DNA of 5,851 nt. Origin: JBGVSA01 sp041807905 (GTDB taxonomy: Bacteria; Pseudomonadota; Gammaproteobacteria; Burkholderiales; Rhodocyclaceae). Both the position numbers and the translations under genes were made by a program. Shown one piece after another: positions 1 through 5,851 of the stretch. Below the pieces are notes generated by a model. The model saw nothing but the letters and a program-made list of their open reading frames with translations. It did not search any database and was not told the origin of the DNA. Within the stretch, counting starts at the first letter, position 1; the number at the start of each line of letters is the position of its first letter. The DNA lies in NCBI RefSeq assembly GCF_041807905.1, contig NZ_JBGVSA010000056.1, positions 1 to 5,851 on the forward strand, written 5' to 3'.

Positions 1-1581
1 CGCATTGCTGGCGCTGGACTGCTGTTTGACGAGCACGGCGGCAAAGATGTCCTGCACCTCGGTGGTGGTGGTCGATGCGGTAATGGTGGTGACGATCGTG
101 CCGCTGTCGAAAAAGTAGGTGCCGCACTCGGCCAGACTGAAGCCCGCAGCGGTGCAGCGCGTGCGGTTGCTGGTGGTCGAGCTGTAGCCGCCGATCTTGG
201 AAGACGGGACGAGACTGGTGTTGCGGATGTCGAGCACGTTGTTCTGGGCGAGCAGCTTGGCGGCCGTGCCGACGGTCCAGGTTTCGCCGAGGCGGTAGTC
301 CGCCGATGAGCGCCAGTCGAGGTCGTAGAAGTTGTTGTACACGTGGACGCGGCCGAAGCGCACGCGCGGCATGCGTTGCACGGTGTTGAGCCAGTAGTTG
401 TGATGGAAGGTCACGTCGATCTTGCCGGGGCCGTAGCCCGTGGCGGCGCTGGCGGTGTCGGACCCGCCGAGCAGGTTGGTCTTGTCGTGGGTCTTGAACA
501 GGTTGTATGACATCGTCACCTGTGTGGCGCCCACGGTTACGTCGACCTGGCCGTCGTGGTGCTGCGTCTTCTGCGTCGCTTCGTTGAAGGGTGCGGCGAA
601 TACGGGCGGAAAGAGCTTGTCGATGCGCGGTTCGTCGGTGAAGGTGTTGCTGTCGACCCACACGCGCCACGCGTTTTCGACCGAGATGTTGTCGTACTCG
701 GAGTTCCAGCGCCCGCCGCGCGGGTTGCATTGATGCGGGCCGGCATTGGTGGCCGCATCGTAGGTGGCCTGGCAGCCGTTGGTGTTGGTGATGGTGATGC
801 TGAAAGAGTCTTTCGGGTCCCAGCCGGGGAACATGTCGAAGGAGTCGGCGAAGGTGATATTGCGGATGACGATGTTCTCGGCTTCGTAGTTCTGGTCGAG
901 GTTGCTCGTGCGCAGGAGGCCCAGTTGCAGGGTACCGTTGATGATCCTGGCGTTGGTGCCGGGCTTGCCGATCAGCGAGGTATTGGAGCCGACGTGGATC
1001 TGCACGCGCTTGCGCTGTTGTTCGGCAAAGCACAGGCGTGCGTCTTCGAGCGGCCCCGATAGCGCGGGCGGACGGTTGTCGGCCGGGTCCAGCGACTGCT
1101 TGATCCAGGTGTTGGGGTCGTAGGCTGTCTTGTAGGCGCCAAAAAATCCGCCATTGCCGCTTTGATCGTGCGTGACCGGATCGTAGAACGTGGCATGCGC
1201 GGTGTAATTGCACATGCGCATGTACGACTCTTCGGTCAGCGGCTGGTTGTTGTCATCGACGTTCAGGTCGATGGTGCCGTTGATGTAGATGATCTTCTGC
1301 GCAGGGTCGGGAATGATCGCGGTGGGGTTGCCGCCGTTCAGTGCGCTGACGAGCTGGCTGCGGTTGAACACGTTGTAGATCTTTGCCGGCAAGGCGCCGC
1401 AGCCGCCCGTGACCGGCGCCTCCAGGGCGGCCCAGCCATCGGCGCCGAGTGAAGACGGCTTGGAGTTGGTCCAGGCATTGCACCCGCGCGACTGCGGTGT
1501 CTGGGCCTGCGCCTGTGTGCTCAGCAGCGCTGCGCAGAGGACTGCGAGCGCAATGAGTTCGTTACGGATGCGAATGTTCAT
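1..1581 (-). CDS. Secreted pectate lyase, polysaccharide lyase family 1 (3'-truncated by window edge)
   Basis: The first 527 codons are open and in frame to position 1; the C-terminus lies outside. The product should cleave polygalacturonate (pectin) outside the cell by calcium-dependent beta-elimination. Residues 1-26 are a Sec signal peptide ending AQA|Q. The parallel beta-helix core carries the PL1 signature set: WVDSNTF (D310), HDGQVD (D343, D347), HDKTNLLGGSD (K367), HHNYW, and RMPRVRFG (R403, P405, R408), then VHVYNNFYD. By comparison with Erwinia PelC, D310/D343/D347 would bind calcium, K367 the substrate, and R403 would be the catalytic base. The protein is long for PL1, with about 80 extra residues (108-187) before the SNTSLIG strand. 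The usual WIDH motif reads WVDS here. The start is supported by GGAG at 1588-1591, 6 nt upstream, and by the signal peptide. The PEP-CTERM gene lies 95 bp upstream on the same strand. The family is secure; pectin versus pectate preference is not determined. Confidence 0.95.
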   Translation of the reverse strand, partial: MNIRIRNELIALAVLCAALLSTQAQAQTPQSRGCNAWTNSKPSSLGADGWAALEAPVTGGCGALPAKIYNVFNRSQLVSALNGGNPTAIIPDPAQKIIYINGTIDLNVDDNNQPLTEESYMRMCNYTAHATFYDPVTHDQSGNGGFFGAYKTAYDPNTWIKQSLDPADNRPPALSGPLEDARLCFAEQQRKRVQIHVGSNTSLIGKPGTNARIINGTLQLGLLRTSNLDQNYEAENIVIRNITFADSFDMFPGWDPKDSFSITITNTNGCQATYDAATNAGPHQCNPRGGRWNSEYDNISVENAWRVWVDSNTFTDEPRIDKLFPPVFAAPFNEATQKTQHHDGQVDVTVGATQVTMSYNLFKTHDKTNLLGGSDTASAATGYGPGKIDVTFHHNYWLNTVQRMPRVRFGRVHVYNNFYDLDWRSSADYRLGETWTVGTAAKLLAQNNVLDIRNTSLVPSSKIGGYSSTTSNRTRCTAAGFSLAECGTYFFDSGTIVTTITASTTTTEVQDIFAAVLVKQQSSASNA

Positions 1582-1676
1582 GCCTGTCTCCAATGGCATT
1601 TGCCGCCCGTGGCGATGGCGGACCATAGGTCGCGTGCAGCGGGCGGCGTCGGGTCGATGAGTTCGGGCGAATCCCC
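1582..1676 (-). other. Short intergenic gap between PEP-CTERM gene and pectate lyase
   Basis: These 95 bp separate two genes on the same strand. I see no stem followed by a T run that would stop transcription from the upstream gene, and no clear -35/-10 pair for the lyase. Only the lyase ribosome binding site (GGAG, 1588-1591) is recognisable. Read-through from the PEP-CTERM gene is therefore plausible but unproven. Confidence 0.5.
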
Positions 1677-2216
1677 TCAGGCCGAACGCCGGCGCACAAA
1701 CACGGCCAGCGCGAGGCCGGCCGCCACCAGCGCCAACGAAGCCGGTTCGGGGATTTCCACCACGGCCACGAGCGCGTTGGTGATGCTCATGGCGCCGGTG
1801 GCCAGATCCGTCACGCTGCCGAGGTAAGGCAGCGCAAAGCCCGGCCCGGTGATGTACTCGATGCCGAATGCATTCTGATAATTGCTGGCGATGCCTTCGA
1901 TGTCGCCGCCGAGTCCGTCGCCGATGAAGCCGCTGCCGATGTCATAGACCAGGCCCCAGAAGTCGGCGAAACCGTGGGAGAACGGGCCGACCAATGCGTT
2001 GCCCGAAAAATCCACATGAAAGGCGGTGACCTCCCCTGCAAAGGACGACAACTGGCCGTTGCCGTCCAGATCCACTCCTTCGAATGAACCCGAGATGGTG
2101 CCGCCGCCGGTAAAGCCGCCCTGCGTGAAGGTGTAGGACCTGGCCTGCGCTGGCGCCGCCAGCAGTACGGCAACCGCTGAACATGCACAAAGTACCGTCT
2201 TCCAATACCGCTTCAT
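1677..2216 (-). CDS. PEP-CTERM sorting domain protein, exported
   Basis: This is a complete 179-residue exported protein. Residues 1-25 form a signal peptide (basic start, hydrophobic core, AQA|R cleavage). The C-terminus is a textbook PEP-CTERM signal: P156-E157-P158, a hydrophobic segment at about 159-174, then R175-R177 and SA. Such tails are recognised at the inner membrane by an exosortase, which cleaves near the PEP motif; none is encoded here. The N-terminal part has a pattern common in short PEP-CTERM proteins: GTISGSF, then DLDGNGQL at 49-56. This resembles a DxDxNG calcium loop but has alanine where an EF-hand has its last glutamate. The middle is Gly/Phe-rich with no domain I recognise, so the molecular role is unknown; surface or extracellular matrix is the likely location. 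GGAGG at 2223-2227 lies 6 nt before the ATG. A sigma-54 promoter candidate lies about 160 bp upstream, and the pectate lyase follows after 95 bp. Confidence 0.93.
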   Translation of the reverse strand: MKRYWKTVLCACSAVAVLLAAPAQARSYTFTQGGFTGGGTISGSFEGVDLDGNGQLSSFAGEVTAFHVDFSGNALVGPFSHGFADFWGLVYDIGSGFIGDGLGGDIEGIASNYQNAFGIEYITGPGFALPYLGSVTDLATGAMSITNALVAVVEIPEPASLALVAAGLALAVFVRRRSA

Positions 2217-2373
2217 GTTCTGCCTCCGGATTGACGGGCACGGTGGGCGGTGCCACGAACGCCTGCAGCGATAGGGAGTGGTCGCCCGCCCCCGACGGGA
2301 GCGAGGTGGTGCGCGTCAGCGAAATTTCGAGGCAGGAACCGACTGCCCGGCGCAGCGCAGCGGCCGGAACCGT

Positions 2374-2391
2374 AAGCAAAGGGTATGCCCC
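2374..2391 (-). promoter_or_regulatory. Candidate sigma-54 (RpoN) -24/-12 promoter for the PEP-CTERM gene
   Basis: Read on the minus strand the site is GGGGCATACCCTTTGCTT. The invariant GG (2389-2388) and GC (2377-2376) are exactly 10 nt apart, as in the consensus TGGCACG-N4-TTGCW. GGCA and TTTGCT match at the conserved blocks; the T before GG and the C after GGCA do not. The predicted transcript start is near 2364, leaving about 148 nt of leader before the ATG at 2216. The direction fits the PEP-CTERM gene. Sigma-54 and the PrsK/PrsR two-component system are known to control PEP-CTERM and exopolysaccharide genes in several betaproteobacteria, which makes the site more credible. It is a single motif match by eye. 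Confidence 0.5.
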
Positions 2392-2443
2392 ACGCGCATT
2401 GGCGCGGCTTGACGGCTGTGCGCGCGGATCGCGCTGGCGGTGT

Positions 2444-2462
2444 GTGTCAGATTTGTCGACAC
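2444..2462. promoter_or_regulatory. Small dyad, possible activator site upstream of the sigma-54 candidate
   Basis: GTGTC (2444-2448) and GACAC (2458-2462) are perfect inverted repeats around a 9-nt spacer, and the 8-bp palindrome TGTCGACA (2454-2461) overlaps the right arm. The centre is about 90 bp upstream of the predicted sigma-54 start, where enhancer-binding proteins commonly bind. Short dyads are frequent by chance, so this is only a pointer. Confidence 0.2.
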
Positions 2463-2604
2463 GTCAGGCTGCAATGCGTGTTTGCTGCCGAGGAGTCTGG
2501 CCGAGCCCCCTTGGCCCCATATCGAGTCGGGCCACAACACGCTGAGTGGCGGCGACGCCGCCTGGATGCCGAGTGCGCATCACGCCGCCGTCAGGGCGTA
2601 GAAC

Positions 2605-2624
2605 AGGGCCGATCTCACGGCCTT
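2605..2624. other. Imperfect 7-bp hairpin in the intergenic region
   Basis: AGGGCCG (2605-2611) pairs with CGGCCTT (2618-2624) around a 6-nt loop, with one G-T wobble when read on the plus strand. Only one more T follows the right arm on the plus strand and no T run exists on the other, so it is a poor intrinsic terminator. It lies between divergent genes, where no terminator is required. Function unknown. Confidence 0.3.
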
Positions 2625-2798
2625 TGGTAGGACATCTCCGACTCGCAAAACAGATATGGATTCACGCCAAATCGGACCTTGTCGCAGCCGTCCGCTCACA
2701 CCGTAAATTCACTTTAACGCACTGATTTTAGTCAATTTCGGACCACACCTCATTCGTAGCATCTGACTACCCGAGTGGCACCTTCCTGGTTCCTCACT

Positions 2799-2822
2799 CA
2801 TGTGTTCGGGACACACCACATG
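2799..2822 (+). other. Inverted repeats in the presumed leader of the autotransporter gene
   Basis: CATGTG (2799-2804) and CACATG (2817-2822) are perfect 6-bp inverted repeats. An alternative inner hairpin, TGTGT (2801-2805) with ACACA (2811-2815), has a 5-nt loop and competes for the same bases. They end about 31 bp before the autotransporter start codon. They could be a regulator half-site pair or a leader RNA structure; the stems are short and I cannot decide. Confidence 0.25.
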
Positions 2823-2853
2823 TCAGTGGTCAGCAAGCGAATTGAGGCTCACG

Positions 2854-5851
2854 ATGAACAAGCAATATCGAGTGATCTGGAATGAATCGTCTGGTACGTG
2901 GGCGGTCGCCTCCGAGATTTCCACCGCGCGAGGGAAACGGGCGTCACTCAGTGTGGCGTCGGTTGTAGCGTCCTCCATCTTTGGCCTCGCCATGCTGACC
3001 TCTTCTGCCCCCGCCTGGTCGCAGTCGCAGTGCTCCGCGACGGGTGGTGTCTATGAGTGCGCGGGCACGATCACCGAAGGCGTGGTCATCTCGGGCTCGG
3101 GCGACATCACAGTCAACAGCACGGCCGACATTGCGCCGACGGCGGCACCGGGGACGGGCATCAACGTCACCAACACGGGTGCGGGCAGCATTACGGTGAA
3201 CCAGGAGTCGGGCAGCATTGCCGCATGGACCGACCCGGACGCGCCCTGGCTGTACCCGGAAAATGGGGGCGGGATCTTTGCGGTAAACACTGCCGAGGGC
3301 ACTGACATCGCGATTCATGTAGGGGAATCGGCCTCGGTGTCCAGCAGCGGTGAGGGGATCTACGTGGAGAACCACGGCACCGGCGCCACGAGCGTGAGCG
3401 TGGCCGGTGACGTCACCAGCGCGGGCCAAGGCATCTCCGCCTACGGCGATGGTGCCACCACGGACCTGACCATTACACAGGATGGCGGAGCGATCTCGGG
3501 AGACCAGGTCGGCATCAATGCGCTGAACTACGGTTCCGGTGCAACGACCGTGACCGTCTCGGGGGACGTCACCGGTGTGTACGACGTCGGCATCCGTGCC
3601 AGCAATGCTTCTACAACAGGAGCCGACCTGACGGTCATACAGAATGGCGGCAGTATCTCTGGCCCCATGGGCGGCATCCGTACCGACAACTACGGCAACG
3701 GGGCGACGAACATCAGCGTTTCGGGGAACGTCTCCGGGATCGTCGAGGGCATCCACGCCCGCAATGGGGGAGACACCACGGGCCTGACGATCACGCAGCG
3801 GGACGGAACGGTATCCGGCAATTTCGGCATCGTCGCGGAGAACGACGGCGTCGGCGCCACGACCATCGACGTCGCAGGCAACATCACTGCAGCATATGGG
3901 GCCGGCATCAACGTGATGAATGGGGCGACCACCTCTGGCCTGACAGTGGTGCAGCGCGGCGGCGCCATCGTCGGGACCTCTTACGGCATCAGCGCCAACA
4001 ACTCCGGGACAGGCGCGATAGACATCAACGTCGCCGGCGACGTGACAAGCCAGAGCTTTGCGGCCATCAGCGCCTACAACGCGACAGCCACCACCACGGA
4101 CATAACGATCACGCAAAGCGCCGGAAATATCACAGGCTCTTACGCCGGCATTGATGCGAACAACTATGGCACCGGCGCGACAAGCGTGACGGTCGCGGGC
4201 AACGTCACCGGTACGTACGGTTACGGCATCAACGCTTACAACGACTCGACCGCCACGGACCTGACGATCACGCAAAGCGCCGGCGCCATATCGGGTGCGA
4301 AAGGTATCTACGCGCAGAATCATGGCACGGGGGCGACCCACGTCAGCGTCGCAGGCGATGTCACTGCCACGGAGGGCTCCGGCATCGATGTCACTGGCGG
4401 ATTCGAGACCACAGACCTGAAGGTCATTCAAAACGGCGGAACCATTGCGGGTTACGAAAACGGCATCATTGCCAACAACGCAGGGACTGGCGCCACTGAG
4501 ATCAGCACCGCCGGCGATGTCTCCGGCAGAAGCGCCGGTATCGATGTCTACAACGGCCCAACCACCACGGACCTGACCATTACGCAAACAGGCGGGACCA
4601 TCACGGCCGAGAGCACGGGTATCCGTGCCGAGAACGCAGGCAGCGGCTCGACGATCATCCAGGTGGCGGGCGACGTGACGGGGGGACAATCTTTCGGTAT
4701 CTATGCCGCCAACGACACCGCCACCAAGGACCTGACAGTCGCGCAAAGCGCGGGAACGATCAACGGCGGCATCTACGCGCTCAACGAAGGCACCGGCGCG
4801 ACAAGTGTCAGCGTCGCAGGGGATGTCACCAGCACCAGCACCGATGGACTCCATGTCAGCGGCAGATCCAATACCACGGACCTGACGATCACCCAGAGCG
4901 GTGGCACCATCTCGGCCAGCGAGGCCGGCATCTTTGCCAGCAACGCGGGGACGGGGGCCACTTACATCGCCACTGCCGGCGATGTCGTGGGCGGCGGGCT
5001 GGGGGGCATCCTGGCCACCAATGGCTCCACCAGCACGGACCTGACGGTCGTACAAAGCGGCGGGACCATCACCGGTGTGGGGAATGCGCTCCACGCCTAC
5101 AACTCCGGCAGCGGCACGACAAACGTCAGCGTCGCAGGTGACCTCACCAGCACGAGCAGCAACGGCATCTATGTCGTCGGTGGAAATGAAACTACCGATC
5201 TGACTTTTACGCAGAGTGGCGGTGCCGTCACCGGCGCCTATGAAGGTATCTCGGTCGACAACGAGGGCACTGGCGCGACGAGCATCAGCCTTGCAGGCAA
5301 CGTCACCGGCGCCAGCGGCAACGGCCTTTATGTCCTCGGAGCGGCCCAGACCACAGACCTGACGGTCTCTCAAAGTGGTGGGACGGTAACGGGTCTCTAC
5401 GAAGGCATCCTCGCGTACAACACGGGGACGGGAGCGACCCATGTGAGCACCGCCGGTAATGTTGCGGGCGAAAACTCCGGCCTCCACGCCTACGGTGGTT
5501 CAGACACTATCGGAATGACGGTCGCACAGACCGCCGGGACCATCACCGGCGGCCGCACTGGCATCTATGTCGAGAACTTTGGCACCGGCGCAACGAACGT
5601 CCAGGTAGCCGGCGACGTTGTGGCGACGGAGGCTTTCGCCGTCTACGCCTATGGCGACGCCGCCACCAAGGGCCTGGCGGTTACGCAGAGCGCGGGAACG
5701 GTCAGTGGAGCCCTGTCCGGCATCGTTACCGCAAACTCTGGCACTGGCGCGACGAACATCGACGTGGCCGGCAACGTCACCGGCAACACAAACTACGGTA
5801 TCTACGCCTACAACGATGCCGCGACGACGGACCTGACCATCACGCAGAGTG
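2854..5851 (+). CDS. Large ESPR-containing autotransporter-type surface protein with tandem beta-helix repeats (3'-truncated by window edge)
   Basis: The frame is open for 999 codons and runs off the right edge. Residues 1-29 are an extended signal peptide region: MNKQYRVIWNESSGTW followed by ARGKR, the hallmark of large type V secreted proteins. A hydrophobic signal core (about 30-54) follows, with cleavage near APAWS. The mature protein starts with a Cys pair (C60, C69) and irregular rungs to about 174, including a WTDPDAPWLYPEN loop at 125-137. From 175 on it is 16 repeat units of 50-54 residues. Composition is rich in Gly, Thr, Ser, Ala and Asn, with no Cys after 69 and no Trp after 132, typical of beta-helical passengers that cross the outer membrane. 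I infer a type Va passenger with a C-terminal beta-barrel downstream; a two-partner TpsA-like or trimeric protein is possible because the end is missing. An in-frame ATG at 2800 exists, but the ESPR and GAGG (2844-2847, 6 nt upstream) fix the start at 2854. Adhesion is a guess. Confidence 0.92.
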   Translation, partial: MNKQYRVIWNESSGTWAVASEISTARGKRASLSVASVVASSIFGLAMLTSSAPAWSQSQCSATGGVYECAGTITEGVVISGSGDITVNSTADIAPTAAPGTGINVTNTGAGSITVNQESGSIAAWTDPDAPWLYPENGGGIFAVNTAEGTDIAIHVGESASVSSSGEGIYVENHGTGATSVSVAGDVTSAGQGISAYGDGATTDLTITQDGGAISGDQVGINALNYGSGATTVTVSGDVTGVYDVGIRASNASTTGADLTVIQNGGSISGPMGGIRTDNYGNGATNISVSGNVSGIVEGIHARNGGDTTGLTITQRDGTVSGNFGIVAENDGVGATTIDVAGNITAAYGAGINVMNGATTSGLTVVQRGGAIVGTSYGISANNSGTGAIDINVAGDVTSQSFAAISAYNATATTTDITITQSAGNITGSYAGIDANNYGTGATSVTVAGNVTGTYGYGINAYNDSTATDLTITQSAGAISGAKGIYAQNHGTGATHVSVAGDVTATEGSGIDVTGGFETTDLKVIQNGGTIAGYENGIIANNAGTGATEISTAGDVSGRSAGIDVYNGPTTTDLTITQTGGTITAESTGIRAENAGSGSTIIQVAGDVTGGQSFGIYAANDTATKDLTVAQSAGTINGGIYALNEGTGATSVSVAGDVTSTSTDGLHVSGRSNTTDLTITQSGGTISASEAGIFASNAGTGATYIATAGDVVGGGLGGILATNGSTSTDLTVVQSGGTITGVGNALHAYNSGSGTTNVSVAGDLTSTSSNGIYVVGGNETTDLTFTQSGGAVTGAYEGISVDNEGTGATSISLAGNVTGASGNGLYVLGAAQTTDLTVSQSGGTVTGLYEGILAYNTGTGATHVSTAGNVAGENSGLHAYGGSDTIGMTVAQTAGTITGGRTGIYVENFGTGATNVQVAGDVVATEAFAVYAYGDAATKGLAVTQSAGTVSGALSGIVTANSGTGATNIDVAGNVTGNTNYGIYAYNDAATTDLTITQS
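3376..5851 (+). repeat. Protein-level tandem repeat array, 16 units of 50-54 codons
   Basis: Units begin at residues 175, 227, 281, 332, 385, 439, 491, 544, 596, 646, 699, 752, 805, 858, 910 and 963 of the autotransporter; the last is cut by the window edge. Each has two half-repeats of about 26 residues. Half A is GTGATxVSVAGDVTG followed by a variable stretch and GIxAYN. Half B is ATTDLTITQSGGTISG followed by a variable stretch and GIxAxN. Each half has the size of one right-handed beta-helix turn, so a unit would be two rungs. DNA copies have diverged, with only short blocks such as ACGGACCTGAC nearly shared, so the period is far clearer in protein than in DNA. Period in DNA is 150-162 bp, always a multiple of three. 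Confidence 0.93.

Larger units (their letters stand above)
2217..2853. other. Divergent intergenic/regulatory region, no gene seen
   Basis: These 637 bp separate the start codons of two divergent genes. Short open frames on both strands give Arg/Ala/Gly-rich translations without a signal peptide, membrane segment or family motif, so I call none of them a gene. The half nearest the PEP-CTERM gene is GC-rich and holds the sigma-54 candidate. Positions of roughly 2640-2760 are distinctly AT-richer (for example GTAAATTC and GATTTTAGTCAATTTC) and are the likeliest place for a housekeeping promoter. The best match there is TTGACT on the minus strand (2730-2735), but its -10 partner is weak, so I do not call a promoter. 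Hairpins and a dyad are listed separately. Confidence 0.7.

Noticed and set aside
556..1062. 168-codon plus-strand open frame
   Set aside because: It lies opposite the pectate lyase core, whose catalytic motifs are intact on the minus strand. The Val/Gly/Ala/Arg-rich translation is typical of an antisense shadow.
1942..2379. 145-codon minus-strand frame overlapping the PEP-CTERM gene
   Set aside because: It is out of frame with a gene that has a signal peptide, ribosome binding site and PEP-CTERM tail, and its own translation shows none of these.
2605..2624. Rho-independent terminator
   Set aside because: The stem is followed by no real T run on either strand, and no gene ends nearby.
2316..2630. 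Short open frames on both strands in the intergenic region (2385-2630 plus, 2316-2540 minus)
   Set aside because: Low-complexity Arg/Ala-rich translations, no convincing ribosome binding site or domain, and mutual overlap; the region also carries the promoter candidate.
2800..2853. Upstream in-frame ATG at 2800 as the autotransporter start
   Set aside because: It would add 18 residues ahead of a canonical ESPR, which normally begins the protein, and lacks a purine-rich site; GAGG precedes the ATG at 2854.
2944..5487. 847-codon minus-strand open frame
   Set aside because: It is antisense to, and in codon register with, the ESPR autotransporter. It uses a GTG start, has no signal or family motif, and its Arg/Asp/Gly-rich repeats simply mirror the sense repeats.
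3376..5851. CRISPR array or noncoding satellite repeat
   Set aside because: The period is 150-162 bp in multiples of three, repeats are diverged in DNA but conserved in protein, and there are no identical short repeats with unique spacers.

Overview
The window is GC-rich and looks like the chromosome of a Gram-negative betaproteobacterium, most likely in the order Burkholderiales. Three markers point that way. One is a PEP-CTERM surface-sorting tail. Another is an extended signal peptide region (ESPR), which is known from beta- and gammaproteobacterial type V secreted proteins. The third is a secreted family 1 pectate lyase. The genus cannot be fixed from this sequence. All three genes encode exported proteins, so this is a cell-surface/extracellular locus, plausibly of a soil- or plant-associated organism.

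Layout. Positions 1-1581 (minus strand) carry the first 527 codons of a PL1 pectate lyase whose C-terminus lies beyond the left edge. Positions 1677-2216 (minus) encode a 179-residue PEP-CTERM protein, 95 bp upstream of the lyase and in the same direction, so the two may form a transcription unit. Positions 2217-2853 are a 637-bp divergent intergenic region with no convincing gene. It holds a well-spaced sigma-54 (-24/-12) promoter candidate facing the PEP-CTERM gene, a small dyad upstream of it, an AT-richer patch, and two hairpins. From 2854 to the right edge (plus) runs an open frame of 999 codons: an ESPR, a signal peptide, and a passenger made of 16 tandem units of 50-54 residues. This is a large autotransporter-type (type V secretion) protein whose C-terminus is outside the window.

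Two of the three real genes run off the window edges without a stop codon. The most conspicuous closed frame, an 847-codon antisense frame at 2944-5487, is an artefact of the autotransporter repeats and should not be annotated.

How the parts could work together (inference): the lyase degrades pectin outside the cell, the PEP-CTERM protein is anchored or released through an exosortase encoded elsewhere, and the repeat protein forms a long beta-helical surface fibre. The possible sigma-54 control of the PEP-CTERM gene fits published links between RpoN, the PrsK/PrsR system and PEP-CTERM/exopolysaccharide genes. I see no mobile element, tRNA, rRNA or CRISPR. The least ordinary item is the regular two-rung superhelix repeat of the autotransporter; I do not claim a wholly new system.
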